NCBI GenBank assembly: GCA_041685555.1
Contig: JAWLFN010000199.1
Location: 1 to 5,105, forward strand
Direction of reading: 5' to 3'
Source: PWQG01 sp041685555
GTDB taxonomy: Bacteria > Pseudomonadota > Gammaproteobacteria > Pseudomonadales > Pseudohongiellaceae
DNA: 5,105 nt
Below the pieces are notes generated by a model, which saw only the letters and a list, made by a program, of their open reading frames with translations, was not told the origin of the DNA and ran no database searches. Of the stretch, positions 1-5,105 are shown one piece after another. A program made the translations under genes and the position numbers. Within the stretch, counting starts at the first letter, position 1. Each line of letters starts with the position of its first letter.

Positions 1-2
1 TA

Positions 3-833
3 TCAGTAGGGAAGGTGGCCCTGCCAGTCGCCGAGCTGCGCCGCGACGCCCGATGGGACGACGGGTGCATGCGGTGGTTTGCGGCTGAGATTTACCGTAT
101 GCTCACTCCAGTTGTTTTCCAGGGCGCTGCCTAGGGTGCGGATAAAGGTGAGGTTGCCGCCGCGGGTGCCATAGGGACCATGCAGGATGCTCGGCGGTCG
201 CCAGAAATACGCGCCAGCATGCATTATGCCGATGGGGCTGAGGAAATCGCCCGACAGAACGTATGCTTCCTCAATGCAATCGTGTTGTTCCTGGGGCCCA
301 TTCCAGCCCGGCGGTACCAGGTGCGGTGGCGTACTGACGAGCATGGTGGTGTCCTGTGTCTCAGGATCGTGGCGCAGAATCTTCCAGCGCATGCCGGCAT
401 CGCCGTAGGCGGGATCCATGCCGTCGCTGCTCCATTGAAGTTCGAAGGCGTCCCGGACCACGGCATCTCCGCCGCTACCGCCGGAACCACCTGGCGCCGG
501 CGTTCCACTGTAGAAAGCGAGAAGTATGGTCTGGTCGTCTTTCACCGCCAGTTCACGTGCTGTCCCCGCCGGCAGCCACGCATAGCAGTCCTGTGCCATC
601 CTGCGCCCATCGAGTGTCAGCTCGCCCTCCAGTACAAGAAACTCCTCATCCACCTTCAATGCAGAGGATGTCGTACGCCAGCCAGCGGGTAGTCGCACCA
701 GGACACTGCAGGAGCCGTTCCCTTCGTCGATGGAAAGGATCTTTATCCGCGCCTCGCTTCCCGGGTACGACCAGGGGCATACCTGCCAGCGCATTTGCTG
801 GGACTGTATGTACTCGATGTGCTGGCGCGGCAT
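3..833 (-). CDS. Two-domain cupin protein (DUF4437 / ChrR-like cupin)
   Basis: A 276-residue soluble protein with no signal peptide or membrane segment, built from two cupin halves. The first covers about residues 28-108 and the second about 148-232. They are joined by a flexible Gly/Ser linker (PGGSGGSGGD, about 114-123). The second half shows a cupin metal pattern: His184, Glu188/Glu189 and His218, inside EQHDCIEEAYVLSGDF and the later ILHGP turn. The first half has the matching fold signature (VDEEFLVLEGEL, then AWLPAGTAREL) but lacks the histidines, so it is probably structural. The family is known mainly as DUF4437 or ChrR-like cupins; no reaction can be assigned. The ATG at 833 is preferred to an in-frame TTG at 935: it has purine-rich Shine-Dalgarno sequence just upstream, and the family-like sequence starts there. 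The gene is complete, ending in TGA at 5-3. It lies 168 bases downstream of the metallopeptidase gene, so cotranscription is possible but not shown. Confidence 0.82.
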   Translation of the reverse strand: MPRQHIEYIQSQQMRWQVCPWSYPGSEARIKILSIDEGNGSCSVLVRLPAGWRTTSSALKVDEEFLVLEGELTLDGRRMAQDCYAWLPAGTARELAVKDDQTILLAFYSGTPAPGGSGGSGGDAVVRDAFELQWSSDGMDPAYGDAGMRWKILRHDPETQDTTMLVSTPPHLVPPGWNGPQEQHDCIEEAYVLSGDFLSPIGIMHAGAYFWRPPSILHGPYGTRGGNLTFIRTLGSALENNWSEHTVNLSRKPPHAPVVPSGVAAQLGDWQGHLPY

Positions 834-849
834 ATCTCCTCGCTCCCTC
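834..849 (-). promoter_or_regulatory. Ribosome binding site of the cupin gene (decides the start)
   Basis: Reading the minus strand, GAGGGAG (849-843) lies 9 bases before the ATG at 833, and a second AGGAG (840-836) lies only 2 bases before it. The first has usable spacing; the second is probably too close. Together they support the ATG at 833 over the upstream TTG at 935. Confidence 0.55.
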
Positions 850-873
850 GCCCGAAGCAAACACGATCGGGCG
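849..873. repeat. Inverted repeat in the cupin 5' leader
   Basis: CGCCCGA (849-855) and TCGGGCG (867-873) are a perfect 7-base inverted repeat around an 11-base loop. On the minus strand it falls in the leader of the cupin gene, and its 3' arm ends within the GAGGGAG ribosome binding site, so folding could affect translation. On the plus strand it is followed by a T-rich stretch (CTTTCTGCTTTA), but no plus-strand gene ends here, so a terminator role is doubtful. Confidence 0.4.
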
Positions 874-1001
874 CTTTCTGCTTTACCGGACGTCAGTTTA
901 GGTGGACGCGTGGTGGTGTTGTTGATCTCTGTCAAGATCCGGGTAGAACGCCATATGAGAGCCGCACCCGTGCACTGTCACGCGTTGGCAGGAAAGCCGG
1001 A

Positions 1002-1691
1002 TCAGCGACGCAGCACAGCCAGCCAGCGCCCGATGTTGAGCAGACTCAGGAGCGATGCCGCGACATAGGTCAGCGCAGCGGCCTTGAGAATGCGCCTGGC
1101 ATGGGGCAGGTCTCCGTCGTGCAGATACTGTCCGTCCCGCAGTAGCGGCAGGGCCTTGCCGAAACTGGCATCCAGCTCGACGGGAAGGGTAATGAGCTGC
1201 ACCAGCGTGCCGAGAAACATGGACCCGATCGCGATGACAACAAAGCCCAGACCCAGGCCAGGGGCCCGCGTCATCAGCATCACCACCGGCGCGGCCAGAA
1301 GCACAAGACCGCCGAATCGCTGCGCCCGTGCTGCCACCACAGCGAGTGCCTGCCGGTTGCTAAACAGTCGCTCTCCGCGGGCATGCTGAATGGCGTGGCC
1401 CACTTCGTGGGCAGCCACGGTGATCGCGGTGAGCGATTGCCCGTAATACCTGTCTTGCGTGAGGCGCACGGCCCTTGCCTGGGGATCGTAGTGGTCACCT
1501 GCGGACGTCAGTTCAACGCCCACTTCCTGCAGGTCGAAGCGATCCAGCAGGTGTCGGGCGAGTTCGGCGCCGGTACCCTGAAGGCGGTAGCGATCCACGG
1601 GCTCGCTGTATTTGCGCAGTATGTGTTTGACCCAGATGCCGGGTCCCGCGATAGCCGCGAGCACTAACAGTACGAAGAGGATAATCAGCAT
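1002..1691 (-). CDS. YugP-family membrane zinc metallopeptidase (Zn_peptidase_2)
   Basis: A 229-residue protein that matches the YugP / Zn_peptidase_2 family (PF04298) in length and architecture. An N-terminal membrane helix (about residues 2-20) is followed by a TGAELARHLLD-type segment (about 40-50). The DHYDP motif (66-70) comes next, then the zinc-binding HEVGH motif (95-99) within AAHEVGHAIQHA. Two hydrophobic helices (about 126-140 and 147-168) precede LPVELDAS (169-176), whose Glu172 is a likely further zinc ligand. The C-terminal AAALTYVAASLLSLL helix (about 204-219) is also typical of the family. The expected role is a membrane-bound zinc-dependent protease; its substrates are unknown for most members. 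The ATG at 1691 is the natural start because the membrane helix begins at once, but no Shine-Dalgarno site is visible in front of it. The gene ends in TGA at 1004-1002. It follows a 423-base region with no intact gene, so it probably has its own promoter. Confidence 0.92.
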   Translation of the reverse strand: MLIILFVLLVLAAIAGPGIWVKHILRKYSEPVDRYRLQGTGAELARHLLDRFDLQEVGVELTSAGDHYDPQARAVRLTQDRYYGQSLTAITVAAHEVGHAIQHARGERLFSNRQALAVVAARAQRFGGLVLLAAPVVMLMTRAPGLGLGFVVIAIGSMFLGTLVQLITLPVELDASFGKALPLLRDGQYLHDGDLPHARRILKAAALTYVAASLLSLLNIGRWLAVLRR

Positions 1692-1697
1692 GGCTTT

Positions 1698-1703
1698 ATT
1701 TTA
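1698..1703 (-). promoter_or_regulatory. Possible -10 element of the metallopeptidase gene
   Basis: TAAAAT on the minus strand (1703-1698) ends 6 bases before the ATG at 1691. If it is used, transcription would begin at or next to the start codon and give a leaderless mRNA, which would fit the missing Shine-Dalgarno site. The sequence about 17 bases further upstream (GAGACG) is a poor -35 match, so the call is weak. Confidence 0.2.
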
Positions 1704-1800
1704 ATGGCTTTGTCGCGATCCCGTCTCAGTCGGCGTTGATCCCTGTGGAGACTGGGGCGTATTCACTGTTTTACGGGACCGAGTGGAAGTCATGACCCTT

Positions 1801-1812
1801 GAGGCAAGCCTC
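1801..1812. repeat. Short inverted repeat (first of three)
   Basis: GAGGC and GCCTC form a 5-base inverted repeat around AA. The two-base gap would force a smaller stem in RNA (GAGG/CCTC with a 4-base loop). It lies just inside the 5' piece of the decayed plus-strand gene and is the weakest of three consecutive inverted repeats. Confidence 0.3.
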
Positions 1813-1820
1813 GCTCTTCT

Positions 1821-1841
1821 GACAACGGCGTTATCGTTGTC
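1821..1841. repeat. Inverted repeat (second of three)
   Basis: GACAACG (1821-1827) and CGTTGTC (1835-1841) form a perfect 7-base inverted repeat with a 7-base loop. It directly abuts the next inverted repeat. No T-run follows on either strand, so it is not a standard intrinsic terminator. Confidence 0.55.
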
Positions 1842-1863
1842 GCAGCAGCGGCGGCGCTGCTGC
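1842..1863. repeat. Strong inverted repeat (third of three)
   Basis: GCAGCAGCG (1842-1850) and CGCTGCTGC (1855-1863) form a perfect 9-base, GC-rich inverted repeat with a 4-base loop (GCGG), a stable hairpin in either strand's RNA. There is no T-run next to it. Part of it encodes the alanine-rich stretch of the decayed gene, so it may have begun as GC-rich alanine and leucine codons. Confidence 0.55.
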
Positions 1864-2114
1864 ACGTCCGCCTGGACACCGTCAGCGCCATGTTGCTTGC
1901 CGGAGTGGCGATCAGCACCCTGCCGGCGCGTCAGCTGCTGATGCCTGCCATCAACAGGGCCTCGGATGCGGATGACCGCTCTCGTTTCAATCGGCTGCAC
2001 AGTCTTTGCGACATAGTAGCCCGGGCTGCTTGCGACGGGTACACACGAGAGCCTTATGTCCTCGCCCTTGAACCTGACTGCTCCGGTCACTTCGATCCTC
2101 TGTGCAAAAACGTT

Positions 2115-3449
2115 TCAGTCCGCTGTCCCGGCCTGGCCAAAGGCGAAGATAACAATCGCCCAGATCAGTACGAAAAGGGGCAGGTATCGGCCGACCAGGT
2201 AGATTCGCCATTCCCACCAGCGATTCGCCGTACCCAGCACCGTGCGAATTCGGTTCGGCGGTATGAACCAGCAAAGTAATGCTGCACCCATCACGCCAGA
2301 AAAGATGATGACGTCGCCGCCAGCCACACGATCGATAACATTCAGAACCGGTTCCCCCGCAAGACGCCACTCAAGCGGAGTAAAACTCAAAGCCGAGGCT
2401 GTGCCCAACAGAAGGATGACGATTGTAACCAGCGTTACCGCCACGGTATTGTGCAGGCGGAATTCTTCCGCAACCGCCGCAATCACCACCTTGAGACCGG
2501 CAAGCGAAGAACTGAAGGCCGCCATGAAAAACAGGCCGAAAAACAGTATCGCCAGTCCAGCTCCGCCGGGCATCTGTTCGAAAACCCGCGGCAGGGTCTC
2601 GAACGCTAGGGCAGGGCCCTGATCTGCCGTCATACCGAAACTGAATACAAACGGGAAGATCATCCAGCCTGCCAGTAGCGCAACGCTGAGCTCTATACCG
2701 GCAACACTCAGGCAGGCGCGGGGGACATGGGTTTTACGCGGTATAAAGCTGCCATAGGTGACCAGATAGCCCTGGCCTATGGCGAGGGTATAAAACGCCT
2801 GTCCGAAAGCGAAACCCCAGAGTTTGCCGTCCAGCAGCCTCGACCAGTCCACGTTGAAGAAAAAGTCCTTTGTCTGTCCCCAGCCGGATGTCTGCGAGGC
2901 TCGATACACCAGGAAAATCACGACGGCGACCAGAGCCGGCATCAGTATCTTGGAGAGCTTTTCAATACCCGCGATATCCCGTGCCAGAACCACCGCTGCG
3001 AGCACGGTTGTTGCGATGAAAAACCACAGCGAGTTGAAGCCGCTACTGAAGTCCTCAAAAACGCGCACGTTGCCCCGCGCTGCATCGACGGCGTATCCCA
3101 GGGTCCAGCCGGTAATCACGAGGTAATAGCTGGTGATCACCACCGTCACCAGCACCACAAACCAGCCGTAGACCGTGCCAAAGCGGTTTACCTGTCGATA
3201 GGTCCCGACGGTACTGCCTTTTGAAAGCCGTCCGGCCGCGACTTCGAGGATCATGATTGGCAGAACCACCACGATCAAGGCAATCAGATAGGCGACGATA
3301 AAGGCACCACCGCCGTTGTCGCCCATTATGTAGGGGAAACGCCAAAGATTTCCTAAACCGACTGCTGCGGCGGCCATCGACGCGATGAACGCCGGTTCCG
3401 AACTCCATTCCTTTCGCGATTCTTCAATGAATTCATGACGGCGTGGCAT
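2115..3449 (-). CDS. Sodium-dependent transporter, NSS/SNF family
   Basis: A 444-residue inner-membrane protein of the neurotransmitter:sodium symporter family (LeuT fold), which couples sodium entry to uptake of amino acids or related compounds. TM1 (about 20-40) has the family signature AVGLGNLWRFPY followed by NGGGAF. About 11 membrane helices are visible: 20-40, 47-70, 93-120, 139-157, 166-184, 209-232, 247-272, 296-322, 334-352, 376-397 and 416-438. This 11-helix form lacking TM12 is common in bacterial members. By-eye alignment with LeuT puts Arg37 and Asp373 at the outer gate (LeuT Arg30/Asp404), Tyr109 at the Tyr108 gate, Asn34 at the Na1 ligand Asn27, and Ser313-Ser314 at the Na2 ligands Thr354-Ser355. 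All of these suggest a working transporter. The substrate cannot be read from sequence. The ATG at 3449 has a strong GGAGG site 6 bases upstream and follows hflC by 27 bases, so the gene is probably the last of the hflKC operon. It ends in TGA at 2117-2115. Confidence 0.93.
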   Translation of the reverse strand: MPRRHEFIEESRKEWSSEPAFIASMAAAAVGLGNLWRFPYIMGDNGGGAFIVAYLIALIVVVLPIMILEVAAGRLSKGSTVGTYRQVNRFGTVYGWFVVLVTVVITSYYLVITGWTLGYAVDAARGNVRVFEDFSSGFNSLWFFIATTVLAAVVLARDIAGIEKLSKILMPALVAVVIFLVYRASQTSGWGQTKDFFFNVDWSRLLDGKLWGFAFGQAFYTLAIGQGYLVTYGSFIPRKTHVPRACLSVAGIELSVALLAGWMIFPFVFSFGMTADQGPALAFETLPRVFEQMPGGAGLAILFFGLFFMAAFSSSLAGLKVVIAAVAEEFRLHNTVAVTLVTIVILLLGTASALSFTPLEWRLAGEPVLNVIDRVAGGDVIIFSGVMGAALLCWFIPPNRIRTVLGTANRWWEWRIYLVGRYLPLFVLIWAIVIFAFGQAGTAD

Positions 3450-3455
3450 GTCTTT

Positions 3456-3460
3456 CCTCC
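3456..3460 (-). promoter_or_regulatory. Ribosome binding site of the transporter gene
   Basis: GGAGG on the minus strand, 6 bases before the ATG at 3449, in the 27-base gap after the hflC stop. It confirms the start and indicates independent translation initiation on a shared message. Confidence 0.75.
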
Positions 3461-3476
3461 ACTTTGCGGGCAGTCC

Positions 3477-4418
3477 CTACTGCACCTGTGCTTCCTCCAG
3501 GTAGCGGAAGAAGTCGGAGTCGGCCTTGAGCATAAGGGTACTGTTCTCACCCAGGGCCCGGTAGCTCTCCAGCGTGCGGAAGAAGGCATAGAACTCGGGG
3601 TCGGCGCCGAAGGCCTCACCGTAGATCCGTGTCGCTTCGGCATCCGCCTCGCCGCGGATTTTCTCGGCGTCACGGGCTGCCTCGGAGCGTATGCGCCTGA
3701 GGTCGCGCTCCATGTTGCCGAGGATTTCCTGGCTGCGGCCGCGGCCTTCGGAGCGGAAGCGCTCGGCGATGGACTGGCGCTCGGCGGTCATGCGGCTTTC
3801 CACCTGCCGGCGCACGGATTCAATGTAATTGACCCGCTTGATGCGTACATCGTCCAGCTCTATCCCAAGCGCAGGCATGGAATCCCGGGCCCGCTCCAGA
3901 ATACCGGCCTCCAGCAATTCACGGCCCAGCTTCGGCTGCTTCTGCAGGTTCACGTCACTGCGTTCCGCCAGCGCGGGATCCTCCAGCTCATCGACATCGA
4001 CCTCCCAGTCCTTGGAGCGAACTATCTCTTCCAGCTCGGTGGAAGAGACCATGTCGCGCACCACGGAGTCGACAATGTCATCCAGGCGCGTGCGTGCACC
4101 GGCTTCATCCCGAACGCTGGTCAGGAACAGCAGCGGATCGGTGATGCGCCAGCGCGCGGTGGTATCCACGAGAATGAACTCGCGGCCCAGCGTGGGTATC
4201 TGCGTGACGTCGCCATCCCAGACCAGGAGGCGCCTGTCGAAATAACGCACCTTCTGCCAGGGCAGCTTGAACTTCAGGCCCGGCTCATCGATAACATCAC
4301 CGATGGGTTCGCCGAACTGGACCACGATAGCCTGTTCGGCCTCGTCCACCGTGTAGAGCGTCACGTAGCCGAACAGGGTGGCAAGGGCCGCCACGATCAC
4401 GAGCAGTGTGGTTTTCAT
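3477..4418 (-). CDS. hflC: HflC, SPFH/Band 7 subunit of the FtsH-modulating HflKC complex
   Basis: A 313-residue protein, slightly shorter than Escherichia coli HflC (about 334). An N-terminal membrane anchor (about residues 3-20) is followed by the SPFH/Band 7 domain (about 24-200), with the characteristic EQAIVVQFGEPIG, PGLKFKLPW and RRLLVWDGD segments. A long charged coiled coil comes next (about 200-270; RIRSEAARDAEKIRGEADAEA), then the typical AFGADPEFYAFFRTLESYRA block before the C-terminus. In E. coli, HflC alternates with HflK in a large periplasm-facing ring that encloses FtsH hexamers and modulates degradation of membrane proteins and of phage lambda CII. The ATG at 4418 overlaps the hflK TGA (4417-4415) as ATGA and has a near-ideal Shine-Dalgarno site, which points to translational coupling. 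The gene ends in TAG at 3479-3477. No missing motif or frameshift is seen. Confidence 0.96.
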   Translation of the reverse strand: MKTTLLVIVAALATLFGYVTLYTVDEAEQAIVVQFGEPIGDVIDEPGLKFKLPWQKVRYFDRRLLVWDGDVTQIPTLGREFILVDTTARWRITDPLLFLTSVRDEAGARTRLDDIVDSVVRDMVSSTELEEIVRSKDWEVDVDELEDPALAERSDVNLQKQPKLGRELLEAGILERARDSMPALGIELDDVRIKRVNYIESVRRQVESRMTAERQSIAERFRSEGRGRSQEILGNMERDLRRIRSEAARDAEKIRGEADAEATRIYGEAFGADPEFYAFFRTLESYRALGENSTLMLKADSDFFRYLEEAQVQ

Positions 4419-5105
4419 CGGTCACCTCCTGCGGCACGCGTCTCTCGCCTGTTGACATCGAGCAGTGGGAGAGGTCCCACCTGCCCCTCCTGTACGACCA
4501 GTACCTGTCCTATCCTCGGCAGCACCTCGTTCAGGGTTTCCAGGTAGAGGCGCGAGCGCGTGACCGTGGGTGCCTGCCGGTACTCGCGCAGAACGGCACT
4601 GAAGCGGATGCTCTCGCCGTCCGCCCGGTTGACCCGCTCCGTGGCATAGCCCTCGGCTTCGGCCACGGTGCGCAGGGCAGTACCCTCGGCGTTGGGGATC
4701 TCCTGGTTAACCTGTTTCTGTGCCTCGTTGATCATCCTCTCCCGCTCCTGGCGTGCCTCGTTGACTTCGTTGAACGCCGGCTGCACGGCCGGGGGCGGCA
4801 CCACGTCCTGCATTTCGACGGTGCTGATGCGAATGCCGGCGTCATACTGGTCGAGGATTTCCTGGATTTCCTCACCGGCCTTTTGCTGGATCTCCACGCG
4901 TCCAATGGTCAATACCTCGGACCCCAGCATATTGCCGACGATACGGCGCATGACCGACTCGGAAATATCGCGCAGGGTCCGGGTGGGCTCACGCATCTCG
5001 TAGAGAAACTTGATAGGGTCATCGATGCGATACTGCACCACCCACTCCACGTCGATCATGTTGAGATCGCCGGTGAGCATAAGGGACTCGTCCTCGAACT
5101 GGGAA
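4415..5105 (-). CDS. hflK: HflK, SPFH/Band 7 subunit of the HflKC complex (5' end outside the window)
   Basis: Only the C-terminal 229 residues are present. The frame stays open to the right edge, reading SQFEDESL before MLTGDLNMIDVEWVVQY, so the Met at 5080 is internal and not the start. Full-length HflK is about 380-420 residues. The missing part should hold the Gly-rich cytoplasmic N-terminus, the membrane helix and the first part of the Band 7 domain. Visible here are the rest of the Band 7 domain (IDVEWVVQYRIDDPIKFLYEM through STVEMQDVVPPPAVQPAF), then a long charged coiled coil (NEARQERERMINEAQKQVNQ through VAEAEGYATERVNRADGE). The REYRQAPTVTRSRLYLETLNEVL block that marks HflK rather than HflC follows, then a short polar tail. 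HflK pairs with HflC to form the ring around FtsH. The stop (TGA 4417-4415) overlaps the hflC start. In many Proteobacteria hfq and hflX lie upstream; that region is not visible. Confidence 0.95.
   Translation of the reverse strand, partial: SQFEDESLMLTGDLNMIDVEWVVQYRIDDPIKFLYEMREPTRTLRDISESVMRRIVGNMLGSEVLTIGRVEIQQKAGEEIQEILDQYDAGIRISTVEMQDVVPPPAVQPAFNEVNEARQERERMINEAQKQVNQEIPNAEGTALRTVAEAEGYATERVNRADGESIRFSAVLREYRQAPTVTRSRLYLETLNEVLPRIGQVLVVQEGQVGPLPLLDVNRRETRAAGGDR
4422..4430 (-). promoter_or_regulatory. Ribosome binding site of hflC, inside the hflK 3' end
   Basis: AGGAGGTGA on the minus strand, with the AGGAGG core 6 bases before the hflC ATG, is nearly a full anti-16S match. It lies within the last codons of hflK, so hflC translation is probably both coupled to hflK and strong in its own right. 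Confidence 0.8.

Larger units (their letters stand above)
1792..2035 (+). pseudogene. Decayed small membrane-protein gene, probably DUF4149 family
   Basis: This is the only sign of a plus-strand gene in the 423 bases between the metallopeptidase and the transporter. An ATG at 1792, with GGAAG shortly before it, opens a frame beginning MTLEASLALLTTALSLS. That frame becomes low-quality sequence and stops at 1939-1941. A second frame, open from 1803 after a TGA at 1800-1802, reads a hydrophobic stretch (VIVVAAAAALL), then MLLAGVAISTLPARQ, then LLMPAINRASDADDRSRF and NRLHSL. The last part resembles the C-terminal half of DUF4149 proteins, where a membrane helix is followed by a PxxN-RDA-RF-RLH segment. 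Beyond about 2035 the expected last helix is absent. Intact relatives are roughly 130-150 residues, so a central deletion with a frameshift and loss of the C-terminal end is inferred. The family assignment is from memory of the motif. The end coordinate is approximate. Confidence 0.45.

Noticed and set aside
180..901. Several plus-strand open frames opposite the cupin gene
   Set aside because: They are Arg/Pro/Cys-rich shadow translations of the cupin coding strand with no domain signal.
933..935. Upstream in-frame TTG start that would give a 310-residue cupin protein
   Set aside because: The extra 34 residues look like translated leader, there is no ribosome binding site before the TTG, and the ATG at 833 has one. 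A chance of real use remains.
930..935. Perfect TTGACA (-35 box) on the minus strand upstream of the cupin gene
   Set aside because: No acceptable -10 hexamer lies 16-18 bases downstream; the nearest AT-rich hexamer (TAAACT) is 29 bases away.
1701..2090. 129-codon minus-strand open frame between the metallopeptidase and the transporter
   Set aside because: Its product is Arg/Gln-rich low-complexity sequence with no family resemblance, and the same DNA reads as recognisable protein remnants on the plus strand.
2090..2135. T-run (GTTTTTG) just after the transporter stop as an intrinsic terminator
   Set aside because: No adequate GC-rich stem directly precedes it; only very short pairings are possible.
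1890..2279. 129-codon plus-strand open frame taken as an intact gene
   Set aside because: Only about its first 45 residues look like real protein. It starts in mid-domain and its second half runs antisense into the transporter gene, so it is called part of a pseudogene.
3435..4547. A 370-codon open frame on the plus strand opposite hflC
   Set aside because: It lies antisense to a clear hflC and the hflK end, has no recognisable domain, and is explained by the codon bias of the GC-rich minus-strand gene.

Overview
The window looks like chromosomal DNA of a Gammaproteobacterium or a close relative. The base composition is moderately GC-rich (roughly high 50s percent by eye, not computed), and it carries a standard hflK-hflC pair with strong Shine-Dalgarno sites. 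No rRNA, tRNA, CRISPR array, insertion sequence or prophage signal is visible. All intact genes lie on the minus strand and read from the right edge towards the left edge.

Right half (5105 to 2115): an apparent operon. A 5'-truncated hflK runs in from the right edge and overlaps hflC by four bases (ATGA). After a 27-base gap comes a neurotransmitter:sodium symporter (NSS/SNF) family gene with its own good ribosome binding site. HflK and HflC form the membrane-anchored SPFH complex that surrounds and restrains the FtsH protease. The transporter should take up an amino acid or related small molecule using the sodium gradient. Its place directly behind hflKC is the least expected part of the layout.

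Middle (2114 to 1692): 423 bases with no intact gene. The plus strand holds what looks like the remains of a small membrane-protein gene, probably of the DUF4149 family. A short N-terminal piece and a recognisable C-terminal piece lie in different frames, and the tail is lost. Three back-to-back inverted repeats (about 1801-1863) sit over the join.

Left half (1691 to 3): a YugP-type membrane zinc metallopeptidase (HEVGH motif) with no visible Shine-Dalgarno site, then a 168-base gap containing a small inverted repeat, then a two-domain cupin protein (DUF4437/ChrR-like) whose second domain keeps the metal-ligand pattern while the first appears to have lost it. These two genes need not be cotranscribed with the hflKC operon.

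No clear new multi-gene system was found. The points most worth following up are the hflKC-transporter linkage, the decayed gene with its hairpin cluster, and the asymmetric bicupin.
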